From: Clostridiales bacterium
Lineage (GTDB): Bacteria > Bacillota > Clostridia > Lachnospirales > JAQSXR01
Direction of reading: 5' to 3'
Assembly: GCA_029256575.1 (NCBI GenBank)
Contig: JAQSXR010000015.1
Location: 1-64,000 of the forward strand
Length of the DNA: 64,000 bases
Position numbers and translations under genes: made by a program. The notes below the pieces were generated by a model. It saw nothing but the letters and a program-made list of their open reading frames with translations, ran no database searches and was not told where the DNA came from. This document shows, piece after piece, positions 18,104-26,673 of this stretch (the stretch's first letter is position 1; the number at the start of each line of letters is the position of its first letter).

Positions 18104-21016
18104 CTACTTAATCAAATATTCATACACATCTTCTTGAACCTGAGCCTTCATTTTATAAACAATGCTTACAATCGGCAGCTTTTCCCCTTTGTCATTTGTG
18201 ATAGTAGTTTCCTTGCACTCCTCGATTATTGGTTCAATTTTACCTAAATAGTAGAAATCTCTTCCTTCTCCATCAGCTTTTTTTACAAACAGATGAATAC
18301 TAAGGCCATTTTCTTTATACCCCATTATACTTTGTACATCACTACTGCTAAAAGTACGATTGTTCTTTGTCATCCAACTGAATGTCTTTCTATCCAAAAA
18401 TTGATCTTCATATTTTGTGCTTCCATTAATATTATCACTTTTATGATATGTAACAAAAATTGGGCAAGTGTTATGTTTAATTTTATACCCATACATAACG
18501 GATGACTCATCTGAATCCCAATTCAAAAGTCTACATGCATCTTTTCTAGAATATTTCTTAAAAAGGGCAAGGTTCGTATCATCATATCTATTCGCAAAAT
18601 TATCCTCATATACGTTAAGTGCATAGTCTACAACATCTTGCAACAGTGCCCTAAATTCTTGTTTTTGTATTCCATTATAATACGATACCGCCCTCTTAAT
18701 AAGTCCTCTTTCGTCCACTTTTTCTGATTGAAACGGTACATTTTCTATGAAACTGCAATCTCCATATTTTACTTTGTCACTTCCACTAACAAATCCACTT
18801 TGAAGAATGTTGAGAGATTTTACTAGCGTTATATCATCATCTTCTATATTATAGCTATCAGCTAACTGTTCTTTGATGACGTCTAAATTGACTTGATCTT
18901 TTTCCATAAGTTGTTTCAAAATCATTAGTTCATGTGGTCGTTTTCCAGATGCTAATTGAGTCGAAACAAATTCTAAAAGCAACTCATTTTCTTTTGACAA
19001 TTTAACTGTGTAATCTTTTTCTACCTTCAATAAAAAATTATGGTAGTTTTTAGAGTATTCTAAAATAAGTGCAGGATCAATTGCTCCATTTTGATAAAAC
19101 TCTACAAGTGTTGGGATATGCCCAACCTTATTTTTCAAACTAACATATTCATCTTTTAATAGCTTCAAGGTTGTAAAACTTGTATTATTAATAGAATCAT
19201 AAATTCGTTCCTTTGCTATTGCATCAAAATTAATGGTTGAACAACCTGGTATTACACGATTCCCCTCAGCTACATATTTGCGTATTGTATCTTTATTAAA
19301 TGTTTTATCACCGGATAGTGCTATCGGGATCAAAAAATTCTTTTGATAGTTTCCAATGAAATCAATTAATACTACATATTCCTTATCTGTATATTTTCGA
19401 AGTCCTCGACCAAGCTGCTGAATAAAAATGATTGAAGATTCAGTCGGACGTAGCATGACGATCTGGTTTACACTTGGAATATCCACGCCTTCGTTAAATA
19501 TATCTACTGTAAATATATAGTCTAGTCCTCCTTCCCTATCCTCTTGTTCCAGCTTGACTAATGAAGCTTCTCTTGCTTCTTGACTGTCATCCCCACATAA
19601 AGCAACGGTCTGGTATCCTCTATTATTAAATAATCTAGAAAGCTCTCTTGCCTCTTCTTTTCTACTGCAAAATACTAATCCCCTTACTCTATTTCCACTG
19701 TACCCATAAAAATTAATTTTTTCAATTATATAGTCAACACGAATATCAGATACAAGTTTTGAGAATTCTGTTGTATCATCAATAATTACCCCATTTACTG
19801 TAAGCTCTGTAATTCCAAAATAGTGAAATGGGCACAATAAATCATTTTCCATTGCCTGTTGCAATCGAATCTCATAAGCAATGTTATGATCAAATAGTTT
19901 ATAAATGTTAATCCCATCAGTTCTCTCAGGTGTTGCTGTCATACCAAGTAAAAACTTAGGTTTAAAATAATCCAATATTTTTATGTAGCTACTCGCACCG
20001 GCCTTGTGTGTTTCATCTATTATTATGTAATCAAAATAATCTGGAGAAAATTCACTGTATACGCTCTCTTTTGACATCATTTGAACAGTAGAAAATAAGT
20101 AGTCTGTATCTATTTCTTTCATACTTCCTGATAACAAGCCCATTGAAATGTTTTCACCCAGAACATCTTTAAAACTTGCTATTGCCTGTTTCAGTATCTG
20201 TTCACGGTGAACCAAGAACAAAAGTTTCTTTGGCTTAACATTACGAACATCAAAAGCAGATAAATAAGTCTTACCTGTACCGGTTGCACTAATTATCAAA
20301 GCTTTATTCTTACTTTCACCTCTTAATTTATCCAAAGCCCTTGTAGCAGATATTTGCATTTTGTTTGGCTTTAGTATATATGACTTCATACTAATTAATT
20401 TCTGCTTGTCCCTTACTTTTTTGCTCTCCATATACAGCTGTTCATACTTTATTAGCCATTCTTCATTGAGTTCATCCGCTCGATTCCACATTGACTCAAA
20501 TTCATTCAGAGTTTCTTTAATCAATTCACCCTTTTCCAAAGAGGTAACCTTTAGACTCCACTCTTTATTGGACTTCAACGCTTGTTGTGTCATATTTGAA
20601 CTGCCTACTACAAAGGTATACTTTTCTTCATTCTTGAACATATATCCTTTTGTATGAAAATTCTCCTTTGTAAATACACGCACCTCTAAATTAGCGAAAC
20701 CTAGTAACTCTCGTAATGCACGTGGTTCACTAAATAGTTGATAATCAGTTGTTAATATTTTTCCATGTATGCCTTTTTCACGTAATTCTTTTAAAGTTTC
20801 TTTTAATACAATCAATCCGCCTCTTGTAATAAAAGCAACCGAAAACCAAAATGTCTTACAGTCTTGTAATTCATTTTGGATATTTGCAAGGACAGTATTG
20901 CCTTTATGGTAATCATTGTAAAGTAATTTTGGGCGTAGTTCTTCAGCTGATTCATAACTACTATCGACTAAACTTGTTCTTACTGACTCAAGTATCTTTT
21001 TTGTTAAATTATTCAT
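18104..21016 (-). CDS. PLD nuclease - DEAD/DEAH helicase - DUF3427 protein
   Basis: About 970 aa. The N-terminal phospholipase-D-like domain shows HTKGYMF (HxK, ~residue 125) and VVGSSNMTQQALKSNKEW (GSxN). A superfamily 2 helicase core follows: ATGTGKTYLSAFD (I), IIDETHKAG (DEAH-like DETH), MTATPERTDG (III), DIFNEGVDIPSVNQIVM (V) and QQLGRGLRK (VI). The C-terminal ~350 residues are of the DUF3427 type (FLDRKTFSWMTKNNRTFSS). The start at 21016 is preferred over 21031 because AAAGGGG precedes it at good spacing. The architecture is that of helicase-nucleases from restriction and defence loci; it probably cleaves or remodels foreign DNA. Confidence 0.88.
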   Translation of the reverse strand: MNNLTKKILESVRTSLVDSSYESAEELRPKLLYNDYHKGNTVLANIQNELQDCKTFWFSVAFITRGGLIVLKETLKELREKGIHGKILTTDYQLFSEPRALRELLGFANLEVRVFTKENFHTKGYMFKNEEKYTFVVGSSNMTQQALKSNKEWSLKVTSLEKGELIKETLNEFESMWNRADELNEEWLIKYEQLYMESKKVRDKQKLISMKSYILKPNKMQISATRALDKLRGESKNKALIISATGTGKTYLSAFDVRNVKPKKLLFLVHREQILKQAIASFKDVLGENISMGLLSGSMKEIDTDYLFSTVQMMSKESVYSEFSPDYFDYIIIDETHKAGASSYIKILDYFKPKFLLGMTATPERTDGINIYKLFDHNIAYEIRLQQAMENDLLCPFHYFGITELTVNGVIIDDTTEFSKLVSDIRVDYIIEKINFYGYSGNRVRGLVFCSRKEEARELSRLFNNRGYQTVALCGDDSQEAREASLVKLEQEDREGGLDYIFTVDIFNEGVDIPSVNQIVMLRPTESSIIFIQQLGRGLRKYTDKEYVVLIDFIGNYQKNFLIPIALSGDKTFNKDTIRKYVAEGNRVIPGCSTINFDAIAKERIYDSINNTSFTTLKLLKDEYVSLKNKVGHIPTLVEFYQNGAIDPALILEYSKNYHNFLLKVEKDYTVKLSKENELLLEFVSTQLASGKRPHELMILKQLMEKDQVNLDVIKEQLADSYNIEDDDITLVKSLNILQSGFVSGSDKVKYGDCSFIENVPFQSEKVDERGLIKRAVSYYNGIQKQEFRALLQDVVDYALNVYEDNFANRYDDTNLALFKKYSRKDACRLLNWDSDESSVMYGYKIKHNTCPIFVTYHKSDNINGSTKYEDQFLDRKTFSWMTKNNRTFSSSDVQSIMGYKENGLSIHLFVKKADGEGRDFYYLGKIEPIIEECKETTITNDKGEKLPIVSIVYKMKAQVQEDVYEYLIK

Positions 21017-21460
21017 TTTATCCCCTTTCATCGAATCATTTCTTTAGTAATTTATATAATTATTTACTTCATTAATCATCCCTATAATCATAAGCATTTG
21101 AATTCCCTTTGTTCAATAAAACTCTCTCCCGAATCTAATATTTAACTTACTTAATTTACTTAACCTCTTGTTTTGCATCAACACAACATCATTCTAGGAT
21201 TTAGTGATTAAATATAAATCTAAAACCCCCGAATAAGCCACTGATCAATCTGTAATATTTCATTACAAATTCCCAATAACCTACCGAGGGTAATTTTACA
21301 AGAATATTTATTTAATATAAAATTATAGTTTTTACTTAGAAGTCATAATACACAAGATGCCAATACTCTCCCCAATTTGTTACCTATTAATCTCTCTAAG
21401 GAAATTATATAACAAATATATCCATGCTACAAGCATAATATAATAAAACAGGACTATTTT
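21017..21460. other. Intergenic stretch without a recognisable gene
   Basis: No open frame of note. A small perfect hairpin TGTAAT/ATTACA lies near 21250-21267, within a longer weak pairing of ACCCCCG (~21222) and CGAGGGT (~21285). It could be a structured leader or a terminator, but there is no clear T-run. Confidence 0.4.
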
Positions 21461-21585
21461 CTACATTATTCTTATTCAAGCATTGTGCAGATTATCCAAA
21501 TAATCGTGCTCTTTTTAACTATGATTTTTCATCACTTTATAATTCAATACTCGCAAAAGATATGCAAAAAAGAACCTCATACTTA
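21461..21585 (+). pseudogene. 5' fragment of a PEBP lipoprotein gene copy, left border of the inserted island
   Basis: This segment closely matches the leader and first codons of the intact lipoprotein gene (28603-28755). Both contain ATTGTGCAGATTATCC, ATGATTTTTCATCACTTTAT and the coding start ATGCAAAAAA-AGAACCTCATACTTA. A deletion of about 27 bases just before the ATG has removed the ribosome binding site. Similarity stops abruptly at 21585, where the island begins; the 3' part of the same gene copy reappears at 28330. Confidence 0.8.
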
Positions 21586-21639
21586 GGGCTGTGTTCATAG
21601 GGATACTTTCTGAACCTACCTAATGAATGGTGGCATTAA

Positions 21640-21670
21640 GCGGACAGTTAATGCTGTCCGCTTTTGTTTT
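21640..21670 (+). terminator. Intrinsic terminator at the left end of the island
   Basis: GCGGACAG (21640-21647) pairs with CTGTCCGC (21654-21661), loop TTAATG, followed by TTTTGTTTT on the plus strand. It would stop transcription entering from the interrupted lipoprotein gene. Confidence 0.8.
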
Positions 21671-21736
21671 GCCTAAATTACAAGCCTTAGCTCTCCGCTA
21701 CCATCGGCAACGAATTCATAATCAGGTTCTGAAATA

Positions 21737-22772
21737 TCATTCCTTAGTGACATCATCAAGAATTTCGATGTCGTGATAGTAAATCCAGACGCATTGTTCA
21801 GCTGTCCTTGAATATCTTTCAGCCTTTTCACCCACAACAATCCTGTCTATAAAAAGGTGTAATAGTTCTGACGTCACTTCTGTGATATCTGTATACCGTT
21901 TCGCTTTTTCAATAAACAGTTCTACATTCGTGAGGGAGTTTTTCATCTTTTCCATTTTTTCTTCTGCTTTTGGTATGTTTATTCTCAGAATTTTTTGTTC
22001 ATCCGTATACTCTGAAGACAACATCCGAAGGTGTTCATCTGGAATTCTTCCAAGGACATTATCCTCGTAAAGTCTTTTGAATAAGATTGTAAGCTCTGAG
22101 TCTCTGCGTTTCATATTATCCAATTCACGCTGAAGTCTTGTGAGCTCTTTTCTTGTTTCAAATGAATTTCGTTGATTGATATGTTCTGCAAATAATTTTT
22201 CTTGCTGTCTAGCAAAATGCGTCACACGTTTTAAATCATCAAGAATGATCGCTGTTAGCTGACTTTCCCTTGTATAATGGGAGTACATTCTTCTTTGCCA
22301 CGCTTTTTATAGGTGGAGCACATGAAGTTGTTTTAGTGTATTCCATCGTATGAGCTCGATGTTGCACTAAAGTACCACCGCAATCTTCACAAAATACCAG
22401 TCCAGAGAACATATTTGGCGTATCCATTTTCTTTGGTGGACGCTTTTTATGCTTTCGAATGCTTTGAACAATATCCCACAGTTCCTGAGTAATTAAAGGT
22501 TCATGGGTATTTTTAAAGACTAGCCATTCGGATTCAGGTCTTACAATCTGCCTTTTGATTTTGTAAGAAACAGTCGTGTGCTTCATATTTACGGCATGCA
22601 CAATATAGGTGATATCTTCTAAAATATTTGAGATGCTATTACCATTCCAATTATAAGGTCTTGTAGTATCAAGATTTGTAAGGGCAACACCTGTTTGCTT
22701 ATAATAGTAATTGGACGGTGTGATGATCTGATCTTCTTTTAATTTCCTTGCAATTTGTTTTGGAATACGGTA
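21737..22772 (-). pseudogene. Large serine recombinase (TnpX type, DUF4368), N-terminus missing
   Basis: The readable order is IPKQIARKLKEDQIITPSNY, then YNWNGNSISNILEDITYIV (recombinase domain), SEWLVFKNTHEPLIT, a zinc ribbon (MFSGLVFCEDCGGTLVQHR), and the coiled-coil C-terminus (TAIILDDLKRVTHFARQQEK; SELLHLFIDRIVVGE). The catalytic N-terminal domain (about 170 residues) is absent upstream of 22772. A one-base frame change near 22290 breaks the zinc-ribbon region. It lies just inside the left island border and is the likely former integrase of the element. Confidence 0.88.
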
Positions 22773-22871
22773 CTACACACAATACCGTAAGCGTTGCCAC
22801 AAAGCTACTGAAATCAAGCCTTTTTCAAAGTTCTTCAAGGGTATTATCAATTCCAAATTAGAAAAAAGTAC

Positions 22872-23185
22872 CTCTACTTATTTCCACGATGAAACGTGTG
22901 GTTGGACGAGAAATAATTTTTTCCCTCACTACTAAAAGGAAAAATTCGGCTACCCTACAAAATTTTATTCTCATATACTTTCACGACGGTAGTTGTACGG
23001 AATGAATTTTGCTCTTACTTACTTCCACGATGAAATGGGTAGTCTACAAAAAAATCTTAATGATATTACACCGTAAAAAATAATATTGAGAACAAGAAAA
23101 TTTATGCCCTCACTTATTTCAACGATGGGAAGTCCTATTGTGCGGAAAATTTGCAACAAAAAAGATGCCCTCATAAACTTTCACG
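22872..23185. repeat. Degenerate array of a ~17-20-base repeat upstream of the HTH gene
   Basis: Five related copies follow the pattern CTCAYTTAYTTYCACGATG: 22872-22891, 22969-22988, 23012-23032, 23108-23127 and a shorter one at 23169-23185. A partial sixth copy (CCCTCACTACT) lies near 22923. Spacing is irregular, about 43-97 bases, often with A-rich sequence such as GAAAATTT between copies. Copy 1 can fold (CACG ATGAAA CGTG). The copies lie in the same orientation and end about 90 bases before the HTH gene. Possible readings are an operator/iteron array, repeats of a small RNA, or a worn CRISPR-like array. Confidence 0.6.
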
Positions 23186-23274
23186 TTTAGAAGATCAACT
23201 ACACACCTAAAACTATTCAAAGACAATTAAATCTGATATAATTATTTTGTGCTATTAAAAGGAGGTTTTTTCTT

Positions 23275-23475
23275 ATGAGCGAAAAGAACGATATAAATGA
23301 ACCTTGGGTAGGAACAAAAGAGATAGCCGAACATTTAGGGGTTACAAAGAATACTGTTCACAAATGGATAAAAGCTGGATCTATACCATGCAGCAGAGTC
23401 GGAAAGTTGTGGAAGTTTAAGAAATCAGAAATTGACGCTTGGGTAAAATCTGGCGGAGCTGTGGAGGAAAAATAA
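23275..23475 (+). CDS. Excisionase-type helix-turn-helix protein, 66 aa
   Basis: The protein is almost entirely one MerR/excisionase-like domain (EIAEHLGVTKNTVHKWIKAG, then SRVGKLWKFKKSEIDAWV), as in helix_turn_helix_17 proteins. It has an ideal AAAGGAGG ribosome binding site and a TATAAT -10 box at 23237-23242; no good -35 was seen. The methylase gene begins one base after its stop, so it is the first gene of the operon. It is likely the local regulator and may bind the repeat array just upstream. Confidence 0.88.
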   Translation: MSEKNDINEPWVGTKEIAEHLGVTKNTVHKWIKAGSIPCSRVGKLWKFKKSEIDAWVKSGGAVEEK

Positions 23476-23476
23476 T

Positions 23477-25294
23477 ATGGAAATGACTTATTTACAAAGA
23501 GCAATCAAAGATGGGTATGCTTTTATCTCAGGTGAAGATAAGACTGCAAAAATCACCTATGTTTCCTCTGACAATTTTAGTGCAAAATGGGGAAATCCAG
23601 AAGAAAACGTGCGTTCAGAATTTTGGGCAGAGCTTATTTATAAATATGATTATCCAGCTACACGAATAAGGCTTGAGGTAGTTATTCCCGATAGATTACC
23701 CACAGATAGAGCCGACATCGTTATATTCCGTGATGAAGAATGCAAGCGTCCTTATGCCATTGTTGAGTGTAAAAAAGACGGTATAACTGATGCAGAGTTT
23801 AACCAAGCAATTGAGCAAGGTGTAGGAAATGCTACATGGATTAAGTCACGTGCCGACTATGTAGTAACTATAGCAGGTGCAACACGCAGAGTATTGGATG
23901 TAACCGATACATATGGAATATATGAGCGTGAAACCAATATTGTGGCTGACCTACCAAAAGCCTATGGCAAACCACAAGAATACCGTTTTTATAAAGGTGA
24001 TAAGGATAATGATATTAAAATTATCTCCAGAGATGACTTAATAACAACGATTAAAAAATGCCATCAAACCCTTTGGGGTGGCGGAAGACTTTCACCACCT
24101 ACTGCCTTTGGTGAACTATGCAAACTGATATTTGTTAAGATTAGCGATGAGCAAAAACCACGAAGAAATGGTGAGCCTTATGAGTTCCAAATAAAAACCC
24201 ATGAGCCATCAAGCAAACTGGCAGAACGCATCAACAAGCTTTATGATGAGCAAAAGGTAAAAGATCCAGAAATTTTTACTGAAAGCATTAAGGTAGATGA
24301 CAGAGTTTTAAGAACAGTAGTTTCTCACTTGGAGAGTATAAACCTAAATAAAACAGATCTTGATGTTAAAGGTGTTGCCTTTGAGAAGTTTATGGATAGC
24401 TTTTTCAAGGGCGATTTTGGTCAGTACTTTACACCACGACCAATTATTGAATTTGCAGTTAAAATGATGAAACCTAAACATGATGATTATGTGCTCGATA
24501 CTTCTTGCGGTAGTGGCGGTTTCTTACTTCATGCTCTTGATTATATTAGACACGAAGCAAATGATTATCACATTAAAGGAACTCCGGAACACTATAAACA
24601 CTGGCATGATTTTGCGGAAAAATATCTATTTGGAATTGAAATAAATGACGAAATTGCACGTGTTGCTAAAATGAATATGATTGTCCATGATGATGGGCAC
24701 ACCAATGTTATCAGCCATGATGCACTAGAAAGCATTGATAAAATGTACGAACACAATAGAGGTTTTAAGAAAGAGCATTTTGATTTAATTCTGACAAATC
24801 CACCATTTGGTTCACAGATAAATCTTGCTGAGAAGCCTTATTTATCCACGTATCAATTGGGTAATAATTATGATGCAAAAGGCAAGGCAAAAGCACGTAA
24901 AAACCAAAAAACAGAAATTCTTTTCTTGGAGCGTATTTGGGAGTTTTTGAAATATGGAACAGGCAAAGCTGCTGTGGTTCTCCCTGATGGAATTTTAACC
25001 AATAGCTCTCTACAATATGTGCGTGGCTATATCATGGAGAAATTTCAATTATTGGCTGTTGTCAGCTTTCCGCAAACTGCTTTTGCACACTTTGGTGCAG
25101 GTGTTAAGTCCTCTATCATCTTCTTGCGAAAGCGTGGCAAAGATGAATTAATGAGTAATGACGAAGTTATTTTTATGGCAGCACCAGAACTCATTGGGTA
25201 TGACGCAACAGGAAGAGAAACAGAAAACCAATTTGATGAGGTTGTGAAACAATACGAAGCTTTTTTAGAAGATGCTACCCCTTTTTTTGTCTAA
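23477..25294 (+). CDS. PD-(D/E)XK nuclease fused to N6-adenine methyltransferase (type IIG/BcgI-A-like)
   Basis: 605 aa. Residues 1-170 look like a type I HsdR N-terminal nuclease domain: DRADIVIFRDEE with AIVECKK gives the D...ExK active site. From ~290 on it is an HsdM-like methyltransferase: FGQYFTPRPIIEFAV, motif I LDTSCGSGGFLLHAL and the adenine motif IV LILTNPPFGS. No helicase is present here or next to it, so cleavage would rely on the N-terminal nuclease, as in BcgI-type and other type IIG enzymes. The gene ends in a T7 run followed by GTC TAA; a -1 shift there would continue into the specificity gene. It begins one base after the HTH gene. Confidence 0.85.
   Translation: MEMTYLQRAIKDGYAFISGEDKTAKITYVSSDNFSAKWGNPEENVRSEFWAELIYKYDYPATRIRLEVVIPDRLPTDRADIVIFRDEECKRPYAIVECKKDGITDAEFNQAIEQGVGNATWIKSRADYVVTIAGATRRVLDVTDTYGIYERETNIVADLPKAYGKPQEYRFYKGDKDNDIKIISRDDLITTIKKCHQTLWGGGRLSPPTAFGELCKLIFVKISDEQKPRRNGEPYEFQIKTHEPSSKLAERINKLYDEQKVKDPEIFTESIKVDDRVLRTVVSHLESINLNKTDLDVKGVAFEKFMDSFFKGDFGQYFTPRPIIEFAVKMMKPKHDDYVLDTSCGSGGFLLHALDYIRHEANDYHIKGTPEHYKHWHDFAEKYLFGIEINDEIARVAKMNMIVHDDGHTNVISHDALESIDKMYEHNRGFKKEHFDLILTNPPFGSQINLAEKPYLSTYQLGNNYDAKGKAKARKNQKTEILFLERIWEFLKYGTGKAAVVLPDGILTNSSLQYVRGYIMEKFQLLAVVSFPQTAFAHFGAGVKSSIIFLRKRGKDELMSNDEVIFMAAPELIGYDATGRETENQFDEVVKQYEAFLEDATPFFV
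25282..25288 (+). promoter_or_regulatory. Candidate -1 slippery heptamer (T7) at the methylase/specificity junction
   Basis: The seven T residues are phased as T TTT TTT in the methylase frame, the canonical X XXY YYZ form. After a -1 slip the frame avoids the TAA at 25292 and reads CLTPNSQELQIFT before entering the specificity frame at the GTG of 25327. The same run could also vary in length by slipped-strand replication. No downstream stimulatory structure was established. Confidence 0.55.
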
Positions 25295-25326
25295 CCCCCA
25301 ACTCGCAGGAGCTTCAAATTTTTACG

Positions 25327-26673
25327 GTGAAATTGGGGGAAATACAAAGCAGACTTGATGTTAATTACAATTTACCAGAATATCAATTCTTAGAGAGAGA
25401 ATTGCGCAGTAAATTTAATAATATCAAAACTATTAGTGATTATTCTGATGTTGTTTGTGGACCATTTGGAAGTTCTATTACTGATAAGGACTATTGTGAT
25501 GAAGGTGTCCCGTTATTAAGAATAACAAATATTACTCGTGAAGGTAAACTTGACTTCGTAGACCTAAAATACATAAGTGAAGAATTATCAAATAAACTAT
25601 CAAGCACACAGGTTTTTAACGGGGATATCGTTATTTCTCAAAGGGGAACATTAGGGCAATGTGCGATTGTAGACGATGCATTCAATGTTTACAATATTTC
25701 TGCAAACTTAATCGCAGTGAAAAATATCAAAAATATGTCTGCAAAATATATTAGAAATTATGTGCTTTCATCAATTGGCATTAAATTTTTAGAACGAGCC
25801 CAAAGCGGACAGGTTCAAGGCAAAATAACAACTACGGATATTTCATCAATGCCTATTCCAAAGATTGAAAATGAAGAATTATTAAATTCGATAATGGAAA
25901 AAGGGTTTTTGACTTATCAAAATAAAATCACACAAGCTGAAGAATTACTAAAAGGTATGGACTTGTATGTACTGTCTACATTAGGTCTTGAAATTCCTGA
26001 TTATACGCAAAGGCTTTGTAATGCAGTAAAGCTCAGGACGGTAAAAACTGACAACACATTAAACGCAGATTTCTATCATCCAGAACGAATTGGAATAATC
26101 AGAATGATGGAACAAAACACGCATATAAAGACAAAAAGGTTGGTTGACACAGTAGATTTCTGCCGTGATATCGTATCCGCTAATAATGAAAATCTTCGGT
26201 ATATAGGTCTTGCAAGCGTTCAAAGTCATACGGGAGAATTATTAAATATAGAGGAAGAAGCAAGTGGCCAAGCATTTGCATTTTTAAAAAATGACGTATT
26301 GTATGGCAGATTGAGACCATATCTCAATAAAGTATTTGTAGCGGAAGAGAATGGTGTTTGTTCAACGGAGTTTCATGTAATGAGAATGAAAACTGAAGAT
26401 ATACTACCCAATTATTTATCAGTAATCATGCGAACTCTTATTATTCTTGGACAAACACGACACATGATGACGGGTAACACACATCCTCGTATAGCAAACG
26501 CAGAAGTAGAAAATTTGCATATTCCTATTCCAAGCAAAGAGATACAACAACAGATAGCGGATGAAGCTATTCGCCGACGAACTATTGCAAGGAAGTTAAA
26601 GGAAGAGGCTGAAATTGACTGGAAAACGGCAAAAGAACAGTTTGAGAAAGAGTTATTTGGGGGTGATAAATAA
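25327..26673 (+). CDS. Type I-like specificity (S) subunit
   Basis: 448 aa with two target-recognition halves. The first is around residues 30-215 (VVCGPFGSSITDKDY, GDIVISQRGTLGQCAIVDDA, GQVQGKITTTDISSMPIP). The second is around 245-448 (VLYGRLRPYLNKVFVA, MTGNTHPRIANAEVENLHIP), each ending in a helix, as in HsdS. The annotated GTG at 25327 has no ribosome binding site at proper distance, and the frame is open upstream with plausible coding (NSQELQIFTVKLGEI). It may therefore be made mainly as an extension of the methylase by frameshifting. Its stop overlaps the next start (TAATG). Confidence 0.85.
   Translation: MKLGEIQSRLDVNYNLPEYQFLERELRSKFNNIKTISDYSDVVCGPFGSSITDKDYCDEGVPLLRITNITREGKLDFVDLKYISEELSNKLSSTQVFNGDIVISQRGTLGQCAIVDDAFNVYNISANLIAVKNIKNMSAKYIRNYVLSSIGIKFLERAQSGQVQGKITTTDISSMPIPKIENEELLNSIMEKGFLTYQNKITQAEELLKGMDLYVLSTLGLEIPDYTQRLCNAVKLRTVKTDNTLNADFYHPERIGIIRMMEQNTHIKTKRLVDTVDFCRDIVSANNENLRYIGLASVQSHTGELLNIEEEASGQAFAFLKNDVLYGRLRPYLNKVFVAEENGVCSTEFHVMRMKTEDILPNYLSVIMRTLIILGQTRHMMTGNTHPRIANAEVENLHIPIPSKEIQQQIADEAIRRRTIARKLKEEAEIDWKTAKEQFEKELFGGDK

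Noticed and set aside
22872-23185. Typical CRISPR array
   Set aside because: Copies are only ~17-20 bases, poorly conserved and unevenly spaced, and no cas gene is present; kept only as an unexplained repeat array.
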